DNA of 64,000 nucleotides from Sphaerospermopsis kisseleviana NIES-73. Lineage in GTDB: Bacteria > Cyanobacteriota > Cyanobacteriia > Cyanobacteriales > Nostocaceae. The stretch lies in contig NZ_AP018314.1 in NCBI RefSeq assembly GCF_002368075.1, positions 2,094,963-2,158,962 of the forward strand. Reading direction: 5' to 3'. Below the pieces are notes generated by a model. It did no database searches and was not told the DNA's origin. It saw only the letters and a list, made by a program, of their open reading frames with translations. Shown here one piece after another: positions 54,009 through 62,494 of this stretch (its first letter is position 1; the number at the start of each line of letters is the position of its first letter). The position numbers and the translations under genes were made by a program.

Positions 54009-54620
54009 AGTTTTGAGTTATTTGTACTTAGTTGGAAGATTTAATTTGTATTTGGCGAAAATTTATTTAAGAAAAATACAAAAATAAATACAATTATTAA
54101 AACTAAAATCTCAAATATATTAACTATTTTAGTGACCTCAAATTGATCAATATAATGAATGCTACCGATAACATTGATATTGGGAGCATCCGAATTTTGC
54201 CAACATAAATGTAGCTAAATCAAAAGTTTGAGTGTTTATACCTTGCATGAAGTAGCCATACTGACTCATGAGGGCAATAAACAGGAAATAGAAAGTGTTG
54301 AGAAATCATTGAGGATGACTATATATACTATATATATAGTACCTATAAAAAAATCACTTTTCCACAAATGCTAAAAATCTGTTAGGATTTGTCACGAATA
54401 TCAAACAATTTCAGGGACTTTATGCGGAAATTTTGGCTGGAATAATCAAGACTGAATTTGCTATAAAAAAACCGACTAGTCTTAACATTTGTCTGCAATG
54501 AATCTCTAGTCGGGCATAATTATATAGCGTTGTGTGATTGGCAATTGTTTCTAGCTGGATTTTAGCGATCGCTTACTTGCATAAATAGAAACAATCTGCT
54601 AAGATAAGACTTCTATATTA
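54009..54620. other. Spacer between rbp and the pentapeptide gene
   Basis: The spacer contains the probable rbp terminator (54465-54513), an AT dinucleotide palindrome (CTATATATACTATATATATAG near 54319) and the upstream region of the pentapeptide gene. No other gene was found. Confidence 0.4.
54465..54513 (-). terminator. Probable rho-independent terminator of the RRM gene
   Basis: Reading leftward, CCGACTAG pairs with CTAGTCGG across a 26-nt loop that can pair further (CATT/AATG), followed by seven T residues. It lies about 108 nt after the rbp stop codon. Confidence 0.6.
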
Positions 54621-54902
54621 TTAATATTCTTTTTTAGACCAACTACCTCGTCGATCATCCTCTCGTGGTTTTGCTTTATTCACTCTTAGTTGACGACCCA
54701 TCCATTCTGCACCATCCAATTCTGTGATAGCAGCATCTTCTTGTGCATCTTCGATCATGTCAACAAAAGCAAATCCGCGCATCCTTCCGGTTTCGCGGTC
54801 AGTAGGTAAAACAACTCTTTTGACCTCGCCATAATCAGCAAACACGGCTTTTAAGTCTGCTTCGGTTGCGCGGTAAGAGAGATTTCCAACGTAGATAGTC
54901 AT
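54621..54902 (-). CDS. rbp: RRM-type RNA-binding protein
   Basis: The 93-residue protein is one RNA recognition motif: RNP2 is IYVGNLSY (3-10) and RNP1 is RMRGFAFVDM (41-50). A short charged C-terminus (KPREDDRRGSWSKKEY) replaces the Gly-rich tail found in some cyanobacterial cold-induced Rbps. These proteins bind mRNA or act as chaperones; several are cold-regulated. The long leader (54903-55222) fits post-transcriptional control but shows no known motif to me. Confidence 0.93.
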   Translation of the reverse strand: MTIYVGNLSYRATEADLKAVFADYGEVKRVVLPTDRETGRMRGFAFVDMIEDAQEDAAITELDGAEWMGRQLRVNKAKPREDDRRGSWSKKEY

Positions 54903-55222
54903 TATGAGTCACGTAATTTTCAACAAAAAGCGATAGTTCAGATGGAAACTGGAACTCAGCAAATTTTAAGCATTGCTCCCGTTGCCTTGGATTCATGTAT
55001 GACAAAAATTGTAGGAGATTAGTCATCAATTATACTAGTTCACTACTCAACCTGCCACCAGACTGAACATACCCATCTGCTCATTATGATAACTGATTAT
55101 GACATTTTCCAAAGTATGAGAATTTACAAAGAATTATAATATAAAATTATATGCTTTGATCTATTGGATAATTTAACAGAATTTATTGCTAACAAGCTGC
55201 GGTAATCTAATTACATTTTAGC

Positions 55223-55264
55223 AATTATAAACCGTTAACGTTGAAATGTTAACGGTTTATAATT
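55223..55264. terminator. Perfect 17-bp inverted repeat
   Basis: Arms AATTATAAACCGTTAAC and GTTAACGGTTTATAATT are perfectly complementary around an 8-nt loop. The element starts 2 bp after the stop of the 72-aa gene and could terminate it in either direction. Its symmetry would also suit a protein-binding site. Confidence 0.6.
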
Positions 55265-55266
55265 GA

Positions 55267-55485
55267 TTAATCAATTGAAATTTGTTGAGGGCCAGAGGCT
55301 TTGCCATTCTGGACTTCAGTGGCTGTTTTGGGGAAGTTGGCTGAAGTAATATGTTGATCTAGCCAACTTCTAACAGGATCATCAGCTAGGTTAAGTCGGA
55401 GGACACCAGAAACAAACCCACCCATAAATGACACTGGATGCTGGGCAAGTTCTTTAAATAGAGGAGACAATTCACTAATAAACAT
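55267..55485 (-). CDS. Conserved small hypothetical protein (72 aa)
   Basis: From the ATG at 55485, preceded by GGAGAG, the protein reads MFISELSPLFKELAQHPVSF, then GGFVSGVLRLNLADDPVRSWLDQHI, ending in a short polar tail. I recall similar proteins across cyanobacteria, without known function. There is a possible amphipathic helix but no clear membrane span. A long perfect inverted repeat follows the stop codon. Confidence 0.7.
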   Translation of the reverse strand: MFISELSPLFKELAQHPVSFMGGFVSGVLRLNLADDPVRSWLDQHITSANFPKTATEVQNGKASGPQQISID

Positions 55486-55648
55486 TACACTCTCCAAGTA
55501 TTGCCGTAAAAAAATTATTAATTCTTCATCAATCTTAACAGATACTGGCTAATAAGTGACAATAAACAAATTTAATAATATTAAGATGTATAATAGTTAT
55601 GATTTTTTCAATCCACAACAAATTAATTGAATTGAAATTTATTAAGCT

Positions 55649-56482
55649 ATGACAAGCAACTGGGAAAACTTTATCAAAAATATAGGTGAGTGGAGGGGTT
55701 CATTTACTCAAATATCCCCCCAGGGAGAAATATTAAAATCTACGCCTAGCATTTTAAACTTAGAAGCCATTGATAATAACCAAGCTGTACTGTTTAGATT
55801 ACGTCGTTTTGATAGTAATAATTATGATAGTTCTCCCATTCAAGATTATCAACAAGAATATCGTTCTTTAGCCAAAGAAAACATATTTTTTAACACAGGT
55901 GCGTTTGCCAAAGGAACATTACAACTAGCACCGTTTACAGAATTTGGTGCAGAATATGGCTTTATAGATGAAAATAGGCGATCGCGCTTAGTGCAATTAT
56001 TTGACAAACAAGGAAAATTTAGTAATTTAACCTTAATTAGAGAATTTAGAACTGGTACAGAAGCCAAAGAAAGACCACCATTGACAGTAGAACAACTAAT
56101 TGGTAAATGGGAAGGTCAAGCGCACACAGTATATTCAGACCTCAGCCCCTCAGAAACAAATACCAGTTATTTAGAAATCAAAGAACTAGACAACGGATAT
56201 TTAGAACATAAGCTATCATTTGCTGGTCAAAATATTAGCTCAAAAGCCAAGATAGCAGGTAATAAATTGATATTTGAAAAAGAAGGAAATATCAGAGAAA
56301 TCTTATTATTACCCGATGGAATTTCTAGTAATGTTCCCGTCCAACTAGAACTAAGAAAACCCTTTTTTGTAGAAGCAGGTTGGTTAGTCACAGACAACGA
56401 ACGCCAAAGGTTAATTCGTACCTACAATGCAAAAGGAGAATGGATAAGTTCAACTCATGTGATTGAAATTAAAAATATTTAG
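55649..56482 (+). CDS. DUF3598-family protein
   Basis: The 277-residue protein opens MTSNWENFIKNIGEWRGSFTQISPQGEILKSTPSILNLEA and repeats a related lipocalin-like module at ~145 (LIGKWEGQAHTVYSDLSPSETNTSYLEIKEL). I recognise it as the cyanobacterial DUF3598 family. Its two-lobed beta-barrel form suggests binding of a hydrophobic ligand, but no activity is known. It is monocistronic. Confidence 0.82.
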   Translation: MTSNWENFIKNIGEWRGSFTQISPQGEILKSTPSILNLEAIDNNQAVLFRLRRFDSNNYDSSPIQDYQQEYRSLAKENIFFNTGAFAKGTLQLAPFTEFGAEYGFIDENRRSRLVQLFDKQGKFSNLTLIREFRTGTEAKERPPLTVEQLIGKWEGQAHTVYSDLSPSETNTSYLEIKELDNGYLEHKLSFAGQNISSKAKIAGNKLIFEKEGNIREILLLPDGISSNVPVQLELRKPFFVEAGWLVTDNERQRLIRTYNAKGEWISSTHVIEIKNI

Positions 56483-56594
56483 GGAACAGGGAACAGGGAA
56501 CAGGGAACAGGGAATAGGGAACGAGGGAAAAAAATATTTACCTCCTGCCTCCTGCCTCCTGTCTCCTGCCTCCTGTCTCCTGCCTTCTGCCTCC
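56483..56594. repeat. Heptamer STRRs (GGGAACA, CCTCCTG/TCTCCTG)
   Basis: Four GGGAACA units follow the DUF3598 stop. About eight CTCCTGC/CTCCTGT units then run up to the 3' end of nrdJ. Confidence 0.85.
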
Positions 56595-57665
56595 TTATGT
56601 GGGTGACTGTTCAGGGAACATACATTTATCAGAGTCACAACCGCTAGGTCCTGCTTCTGACATTTCCCCTAAATCATAACGACCTAAAGCACCACAAAAA
56701 TCATCGGTTTTACGTCTTGCTTTCACCTCAGCAGATAAACGCTCATAAGTTGCTTTGTCTATGGGTTCAAAGGGTAAACGGGGGAAAGTTTGAATGTCAT
56801 CAAACCGCGCTAATAAAGCCGCAGAAATGTAACCTTCATCATTTTTCACCGCTTCATAAATGCGTGTTCCCAAAACTTCAACTTCCTCAGAACGTAACTC
56901 TAAAGTCGCTGAGGTGTTATGGGTAGTGTAGTATTTCTGCACTTGCATCACAAAATCTAACTGTGCCAATACAGAAAACTTGGATACATCAATTTCATCT
57001 GCTCCTGGTAAATCTGCCCAAGAGACAGCCACGGGTATTTCTACCAACCATTCTGTACAACGAGGATCAAACGGATCATTTAACAAGTTACCGTTTTCGT
57101 CTTTGTCAGATTGAGAAGGTATGACATTATACCCATAATCTATACAGGCTAAGGCTACAGGGTCATTTTTACGGAAAGTGATCCGGCGGATGAACCTTTG
57201 CGCTTTGGGTGGATGCCAACCAGAACTAGCACCAGTCAATAAAGATTTTGTCCCGCTAGGCTGCACAGTAGTACAACGGTTGGGGCGTTTAATTCCGTGT
57301 TTATCGCAATATTCCCAAACAGCGTTATGTACTATTTCTCTCCATTTGCTGAGGTATTTTTGCTCACCGCGTTTAAATATCAGTCCTTCAGGGGTTTCAG
57401 GTCTGCCTTGTTCCCACCAGCGCAACCAGTCCACACCAAAAGCATGAACAAAGAAGTCAAATAAACCAGTGAAGGAAACGCCGACGATGGGATCAAGTTC
57501 CCGACTATATTGATAGCGGGGTTCTTGGAAGTGATGGTTTAATAATGCAGCAACAGATAAAGCACCGGCTTTAAATGCTTCCTCTTGTTCTTTATAGTTG
57601 TCGGGATCGAGTTGGTTTAAGTGTACCTCAGACAAATTACAGTGGAAATTAGTTCCTATTATTTC
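56595..57665 (-). CDS. nrdJ: Class II ribonucleotide reductase, exon 2
   Basis: This is the 3' exon of nrdJ: 356 residues beginning EIIGTNFHCNLSEVHLNQLD and ending in the redox tail GCDSDKCMFPEQSPT. The frame joins exactly to exon 1 (57912-59162) when the 246-nt intron is removed, restoring the catalytic loop NPCGE. It contains TTVQPSGTKSLLTGASSGWHPP, a conserved phosphate-binding segment. An ATG at 57635 would give only a truncated product. The spliced protein (~773 residues) is the adenosylcobalamin-dependent reductase that makes deoxynucleotides. Confidence 0.93.
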   Translation of the reverse strand, partial: EIIGTNFHCNLSEVHLNQLDPDNYKEQEEAFKAGALSVAALLNHHFQEPRYQYSRELDPIVGVSFTGLFDFFVHAFGVDWLRWWEQGRPETPEGLIFKRGEQKYLSKWREIVHNAVWEYCDKHGIKRPNRCTTVQPSGTKSLLTGASSGWHPPKAQRFIRRITFRKNDPVALACIDYGYNVIPSQSDKDENGNLLNDPFDPRCTEWLVEIPVAVSWADLPGADEIDVSKFSVLAQLDFVMQVQKYYTTHNTSATLELRSEEVEVLGTRIYEAVKNDEGYISAALLARFDDIQTFPRLPFEPIDKATYERLSAEVKARRKTDDFCGALGRYDLGEMSEAGPSGCDSDKCMFPEQSPT

Positions 57666-57911
57666 CAGTTTTGTTATCCTAAAGGCTCTTTATCCTTTAG
57701 TTCTAGTGCTTTAATTCGCACTAGCTCGGAGTACATTTTCTACAGTTTCCTGTAGTCCGGCACTCGTGGAAGTCTTTTATTCTCCTGGGAGGTTCAACTT
57801 CTACTCTCTACGGTGTTACAGGCTTTTTAGTTCCTGTAATTACCTCGGCATTAGCAGTCTCAGCTTTCACCGATTTTGCCGGATTTTTACGTGAGGCAAG
57901 TATAATTATTT
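57666..57911 (-). ncRNA. Group I self-splicing intron in nrdJ
   Basis: The 246-nt intron follows a U (NPCG codon GGU) and ends in G. P1 pairs exon GUGUGGU with internal guide GCCUCAC (57897-57891), with the U-G pair at the splice site. P3 is UCCGGCA (57883-57877) with UGCCGGA (57762-57756); P4 is CGGUG/CACCG; P5 is UUACAGG/CCUGUAA. P7 is CGAGU with ACUC(C)G; P8 is CUACAG-GAAA-CUGUAG. P9 is CUAGUGC/GCACUAG and P9.1 is CUAAAGG/CCUUUAG. The order is that of group I introns. No endonuclease ORF fits in it. Confidence 0.92.
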
Positions 57912-59162
57912 ACCACACGGATTAAGCCCGTATCTACCTAAACGATGTTCTAATTCTTGTTCATCAATATTTGGATGATGTTGTTGTATCCATGCTTTAG
58001 CTTTTCCTTGTTCGTAAGCTTGCAGGAAGTCTTTTTTCAGTTCTGGGGTGTTGAGTAAATCAATATTAGCTCTTGCCACCGCTTCACCAGCCCATTGAAT
58101 TGCACCTTCACCACTGTAATATTGCTTTTGCACTGCGGCAATAGATTCTTCTAGGGTGGGTTTGCGGTGAAATACTCTTGTGTGGTTGGCCATACGTAAA
58201 GCATCACGCTCAGGATCTATGCGCCAGTTACCTTCTGTATCTTGATGCCAAAGATTATCTTTCGCTGTTGCGCTTTGTTGGTCTTCTGCAACGAATTGGC
58301 GCATCCCCGCGCTTCTGCGTATATTTCCAGCAACAATTGATACAGCAGCTTCATCAATTAATAAACAGCATTCCACAGAGGTTAACTGTCTACCTAAAGC
58401 TTTATTCAGAATAGAGGCGCAGCGTTCATATAAACCAGGTAATTTTACTGGGTTAGCAACACCACCAAAACCTTTCAAGGTTTCCCCGGACTGACGTACA
58501 TCACTAATATCTACAATTACCTGAACGTCATCGGTATGGTCAGTGAGCGAAGTCGAACTGAAGCGTTCATCGGTAGAAAGCTCTAACAGGGTTTGATAGG
58601 ACTTTACCCAACCTTCCCGACTATCTCCGACGTGAATAGTAACGGTGTTACCTTGTATATCGGTTTCTGTAAATTCTCGACGCTGTTCTACAGGTGTACG
58701 GCCAACTTCACCTGTGATGGTAACATTTAAGCGATTACGGATAGGGGGCAATTGATTAATATACTGCGGTTCGATAATAGCGCCTGTACCACAACCCATC
58801 ATGGCCAAGTCCATCATTAAACCGAAGGCTTTCCAGTCTACTAAGTTGGTAGAAGTACAATTATAAGCACCAGAAAAGTTTTTTGATTTTTTTAACCAGT
58901 CTGTGCCACCAACCCACAACCAGCGGCCACTGGGTAGGGATTTCATGTTGCGTTGCATTTTATCTAAGAGGGCGGCTTCTTCTTGGGTAAGTTTGCCTAA
59001 CTCTACTAAACCTTGTAAAGTGCGATCGCACACCTCATTCCAGGATTCTCTTAAACCTGCTGCTGTACGACGGCTGTAGGTTCTAAAAAATACAGGGTTT
59101 GCTGCTGGTGCGGTTTCGGGGAAAGATGCACTCTGGCGTTGACGTTGCAATTCTTGAACCAT
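57912..59162 (-). CDS. nrdJ: Class II ribonucleotide reductase, exon 1
   Basis: Exon 1 encodes 417 residues, from MVQELQRQRQSASF to RLGRYGLNPCG. The ATG at 59162 is preferred over an upstream GTG at 59186. YNCTSTNL and MDLAMMGCGTGAIIEPQ mark the monomeric, B12-dependent nucleotide reductase; NPCG carries the radical-site Cys, with the partner Glu in exon 2. Unspliced, translation would add one Lys and stop at a UAA inside the intron. A dispersed repeat (58543-58566) adds RFSSTSLTD. The promoter region is duplicated at 60139-60401. Confidence 0.94.
58543..58566. repeat. Dispersed TTCGACTTCGCTCA repeat inside nrdJ
   Basis: The sequence GTTCGACTTCGCTCACTGACC on the minus strand is a variant of CTTCGACTGCGCTCAGG at 38449 and CACTTCGACAAGCTCAG near 37055. 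Here it stays in frame and encodes SSTSLTD. Confidence 0.6.
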
Positions 59163-59277
59163 AAGAAATTTTTGTAGCTTAATCACAGATTAAGACTATA
59201 ACGCCAACTCGTTATATTATGAAAGGTTGCTAAATTTACCACTTTGTGATTTGAAGTATTTTGTATAATATGTAACA
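59015..59277. repeat. Direct repeat copy 1: nrdJ 5' end and upstream region
   Basis: This 263-bp segment, comprising the first ~50 codons of nrdJ and about 115 bp upstream, is repeated at 60139-60401 at a constant offset of 1124 bp. Divergence is highest just upstream of the start codon. Confidence 0.95.
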
Positions 59278-59341
59278 ATTTTTTATTTTTATTGTCAAAC
59301 CCTGACTATGTACCAGGGTTAGTGAAGGTTATCATTTACTA

Positions 59342-59698
59342 CTAAGCATTGATAGCAAGTAAAGATTCTAATTCATTGATATCTGTTACAACTCTACGTA
59401 ATTGCTCACTAAAATATAAAACTTCATAATTAGGTGCAAGTTCTTTTTGTAGTTGTTTCCACAAACTAATACCTTCTTGTTCAAAAGCTGCTGCTGCTTT
59501 TACATCTGAAAACCCAGATGAACCAGGATCTTCCCAGTTTAACTTTGCATCATAAATATCTGCCCATTTTGCCAAACGGCTGATAGTTTCTTCACTTAAT
59601 AGCATAGTTTCTGGATCAATATCTCCAACTTGATCAGAGCTAACCCACCATAAAGGGTAGCATCCATAATCAGCCATGAGTTTGATTTTTTCTGCCAT
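59342..59698 (-). CDS. Putative immunity-type protein (118 aa)
   Basis: From the ATG at 59698 the protein reads MAEKIKLMADYGCYPLWWVSSDQ, then GDIDPETMLLSEETISRLAKWADIYDAKLNWEDPGSSGFSD and YEVLYFSEQLRRVVT. It is acidic and small, and it follows the toxin-like gene by 15 bp on the same strand, the classical order for a toxin and its immunity protein. I do not recognise a named family; the role is inferred from the neighbour. Confidence 0.6.
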   Translation of the reverse strand: MAEKIKLMADYGCYPLWWVSSDQVGDIDPETMLLSEETISRLAKWADIYDAKLNWEDPGSSGFSDVKAAAAFEQEGISLWKQLQKELAPNYEVLYFSEQLRRVVTDINELESLLAINA

Positions 59699-59713
59699 AA
59701 TCAATTTACCAAC

Positions 59714-60091
59714 TTATGGGGAAGTTCTAGGGTTAGCTCCCACTATATACCCATTATTGCTTACAGTAACAGCGATGTAGTGAGTTTTGCTATTAAAGTT
59801 AACTTCATAAATAATTCGAGTGTTTTTTCTTCCTTGATATCCAATTATTTTACCTTCCGTTATTGCTGTAATAATTGCATCTGGTATCTGGTCGGATCCT
59901 ATACCTTGATCTGCAAATTGTGAAGAATGTTCTTCTAATATATGCTGGAGTCCTGCTTGAGTGTTTCCTTCTTCTAAAAATACGATTTTGCCATCTGCTT
60001 TTTTAGCAATCCTTACTATTTTTTCAGAGTTATGCTTAATACCAAGTTGGGCAAGTTCAGCAAGTAACGCTGATTTTTCATCATTATTCAT
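59714..60091 (-). CDS. Putative polymorphic-toxin-type RNase domain (125 aa)
   Basis: The protein ends in a domain resembling C-terminal toxin tips of polymorphic toxins, probably of the BECR RNase group: VFLEEGNTQAGLQHILEEHSSQF, ITEGKIIGYQGRKNTRIIYEV and HYIAVTVSNNGYIVGANP. The N-terminus (MNNDEKSALLAELAQLGIKH) has no secretion signal, so it looks like an orphan tip lacking its carrier. A strong AAGGAG ribosome-binding site precedes the ATG. The catalytic His in QHILEEH is a candidate. The family assignment is from memory and moderate. Confidence 0.55.
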   Translation of the reverse strand: MNNDEKSALLAELAQLGIKHNSEKIVRIAKKADGKIVFLEEGNTQAGLQHILEEHSSQFADQGIGSDQIPDAIITAITEGKIIGYQGRKNTRIIYEVNFNSKTHYIAVTVSNNGYIVGANPRTSP

Positions 60092-60138
60092 TTACATATC
60101 TCCTTGAGTTGGGGATAAGTTGTGTCTAGATAAATTGC

Positions 60139-60401
60139 GTAAAGTGCGATCGCACACCTCATTCCAGGATTATCTTAAACCTGCTGCTGTACGACGGCTG
60201 TAGGTTCTAAAAAATACAGGGTTTGCTGCTGGTGCGGTTTCGGGAAAAGATGCACTCTGACGTTGACCTTGCAATTCTTGAACCATAATAAAGTCTGATT
60301 GCTGACTAACAGATTAAGACTATAACGCCAACTCGTTATATTATGAAAGGTTGCTAAATTTACCACTTTGTGATTTGAAGTGTTTTGTATAATATGTAAC
60401 A
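60139..60401 (-). pseudogene. Duplicated nrdJ 5' fragment with promoter region (copy 2)
   Basis: This segment repeats nrdJ from its upstream region through codon ~50. The ATG (60286-60284) is intact, but a GAA codon has become TAA (AGA-TAA-TCC against AGA-GAA-TCC), so translation would stop after ~38 residues. It is bounded on one side by the toxin-like gene and on the other by a truncated Rpn-type gene. Confidence 0.93.
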
Positions 60402-60892
60402 TATTTGTATTTGATGGCGATCAAGTGCATAGAATATATTTAGATGAGTTGGGAGACATTCAAGAATTACCTGTATGGGTAGGGTTAATGGTACTGACGA
60501 CTTTAAAAGAAAGTCAAGCACCAGCAGCAGCTAGGTATTTATTAACAAAAAGTAATCAAGAATCATCATCAAATGAGATGATTTTAGAAATGATTACTAC
60601 AATCATGATGTACAGGTTTGAAAATCTGACTTTGCGGGAGGTTCAAGTCATGTTAGGAATTTCATTAGAAAGAAGTCGCGCTTATCAAGAAATTAAACAG
60701 GAAGGAAGACAAGAAAGTGCTTTAAATTTAGTTATGCGACAGTTAACTAGACGTTTGGGAGAGTTACCGGAGGAAGCAAAAAATAATATTGCTAACTTAT
60801 CTTTGAGCAATTTAGAAAATCTTGGAGAAGCGTTGTTAGACTCTACCAGTTTAAAAGATTTACAAAGTTGGTTAAGTCAAGTGCAAGATTAA
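60402..60892 (+). pseudogene. 5'-truncated Rpn-family (DUF4351) nuclease/transposase gene
   Basis: The frame FDGDQVHRIYLDELGDIQEL then PVWVGLMVLTTLKESQAPAAARYLL, ending in a DUF4351-like tail (ESALNLVMRQLTRRLGELPEEAKNNIANLS), is the C-terminal ~160 residues of an Rpn-type protein. The nuclease core is absent: homology starts exactly at the end of the duplicated nrdJ fragment. No proper start codon or ribosome-binding site is present at the junction. Confidence 0.75.
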
Positions 60893-61032
60893 TTTATTAC
60901 TGATCAGATCCCTGACTTTTCAAAAAAATTCACTATTTATAGAAGTTGGGATTTCAAAAATAGTAGATTTTAAATTATAATTACATAACCAACCAATAAA
61001 AATCAAATTACAAAAATCTTACAGTAATAATA

Positions 61033-61614
61033 ATGTCCCTAGCACCTTGGAGAAGTTTAATAACTCGCGCTTTACACAAAAACCGCAGTTTGGTTTATTC
61101 CCGTTATGTGCAACTTGCAACCGTGCGAGAAAATGGTTTACCTGCAAACCGCACTGTAGTATTTCGTGGTTTTCTGGAAGATACCAACCAGCTAAAATTT
61201 ATTACCGATATTCGTAGTGCAAAAGCTGAACAAATACCACAACAACCAGCAGCAGAAATTTGTTGGTATTTTCCCAACTCTAGAGAACAATTTCGTATTA
61301 GTGGAAAATTAATTTTAATTACTGCTAATTCTCATCCACATTTACAACCAGCGAGAATAAAAATGTGGCAAGAATTAAGTGATGCTGCACGTTTACAATT
61401 TGCTTGGCCTACTCCTGGTAAAGAAAGAGTAAGAACACCAGAAGCATTTACACCATCAGCACCCAACCCTTTAGAACCATTAGAAACCTTTTGTTTATTA
61501 TTACTTGAACCTACCGAAGTAGACTATTTAGAATTGCGGGGTGAACCACAAAATAGAACTATTTATAAACTTGATGAAAATCAAGAATGGGATTTTGAAG
61601 AAATCAATCCGTAA
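61033..61614 (+). CDS. PPOX-type FMN-dependent flavoprotein (Npun_F5749-like)
   Basis: The 193-residue protein is a pyridoxamine-phosphate-oxidase-like flavoprotein: MSLAPWRSLITRALHKNRSLVYSRYVQLATVRENGLPANRTVVFRGF, then AEICWYFPNSREQFRISGKL and EVDYLELRG. This is the cyanobacterial stand-alone subfamily, which probably binds FMN and reduces or oxidises an unknown substrate rather than making pyridoxal phosphate. It is monocistronic. Confidence 0.87.
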   Translation: MSLAPWRSLITRALHKNRSLVYSRYVQLATVRENGLPANRTVVFRGFLEDTNQLKFITDIRSAKAEQIPQQPAAEICWYFPNSREQFRISGKLILITANSHPHLQPARIKMWQELSDAARLQFAWPTPGKERVRTPEAFTPSAPNPLEPLETFCLLLLEPTEVDYLELRGEPQNRTIYKLDENQEWDFEEINP

Positions 61615-61658
61615 GTCTTCAGGTAGTAGACTCCTAACTTCTATTCTTTTATTACTGT

Positions 61659-61692
61659 CACCTGTCACCTGTCACCTGTCACCTGTCACCTA
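61659..61692. repeat. Heptamer repeat CACCTGT
   Basis: Four to five tandem CACCTGT units lie between the convergent PPOX and L,D-transpeptidase genes. Confidence 0.8.
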
Positions 61693-61704
61693 TTGCTCTT
61701 GACA

Positions 61705-62403
61705 TTAAGGTAAAATTTCCACAATCGTACCTTTCTGAACAACTTTATATAATTCATCTACATCTTTATTTTTTAAAGATGGACAACCTAAAGTCCAGTT
61801 ATTTTTTGCATCAATCATTTCATCAGCACCCGCAGGTACACCATGAATACCTACTTCACCACCAATAGGAAGATACCAAGCTAATTCACCATTGATTTTA
61901 GCTTGAAAATGCTTTCTCCAAGATTGTGAATTAGGATAATTTAACCACATAAATTTTGACCATTGGGGATGAGGATAAAGGTCTTTAATTTGTAAAATCC
62001 CTTCGGGTGTTTTTTTATCACCTTCTCTTTTTTTATCACCTGTGGGGTTAGCACCAAAAACCACAGGATAAGATTTAATAGGTGTGAGATTGTAATATAA
62101 TGTTAGTCTGTGCTGAGATTTTTCAATTAAAATAGATATCTGATCTTTATTAATAGGTTCGGTAATTATTTTTTCTATTGGTTGGTCATAATTTAATAAT
62201 TCATTGCCAATTATAGGTTTATGTATTTTGTGATTTGTTTGACAATTTGTCATACATAAAACCTCGGCAATTTCTGTCACTGGAAATATCAAACCTGCAC
62301 GCAAGAGTAACCCATAAAATACAGAACCAGTAACAAAAAACAAAATAATGTTTAATAGGATTCTCTGTTGTTTAAGGTATTTGGTTATTGATTCTGTATT
62401 CAT
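61705..62403 (-). CDS. L,D-transpeptidase (YkuD family)
   Basis: The 232-residue protein has one N-terminal membrane anchor (residues ~14-40) and a periplasmic YkuD domain: HRLTLYYNLTPIKSYPVVFG, then DKKTPEGILQIKDL and the catalytic signature HGVPAGADEMIDAKNNWTLGC with His187 and Cys207. It forms 3-3 cross-links in peptidoglycan or attaches proteins to it. Some members make such links to stabilise the wall under stress. cysE follows ~90 bp upstream on the same strand, but they are not obviously linked. Confidence 0.92.
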   Translation of the reverse strand: MNTESITKYLKQQRILLNIILFFVTGSVFYGLLLRAGLIFPVTEIAEVLCMTNCQTNHKIHKPIIGNELLNYDQPIEKIITEPINKDQISILIEKSQHRLTLYYNLTPIKSYPVVFGANPTGDKKREGDKKTPEGILQIKDLYPHPQWSKFMWLNYPNSQSWRKHFQAKINGELAWYLPIGGEVGIHGVPAGADEMIDAKNNWTLGCPSLKNKDVDELYKVVQKGTIVEILP

Positions 62404-62494
62404 GATTTGTATGTTTGTTTAAACCTGCTACAAATAAATATTCTGACTCCTGACTCCTGACTCCTAACTACTGATTCCTGAATTATTACATTGG

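Noticed and set aside
57640..57911. IS insertion or frameshift as the cause of the split nrdJ
   Set aside because: The intervening 246 nt restore the reading frame exactly when removed and show ordered group I helices and a U/G splice-site signature; no transposase or inverted terminal repeat is present.
57640..57911. Intein or group II intron in nrdJ
   Set aside because: The interval contains stop codons in the nrdJ frame, which excludes an intein, and lacks a GUGYG start and domain V hairpin, which argues against group II.
60175..60402. 75-codon minus-strand frame upstream of the Rpn fragment
   Set aside because: It runs through the duplicated nrdJ promoter and 5' end in a different frame from nrdJ.
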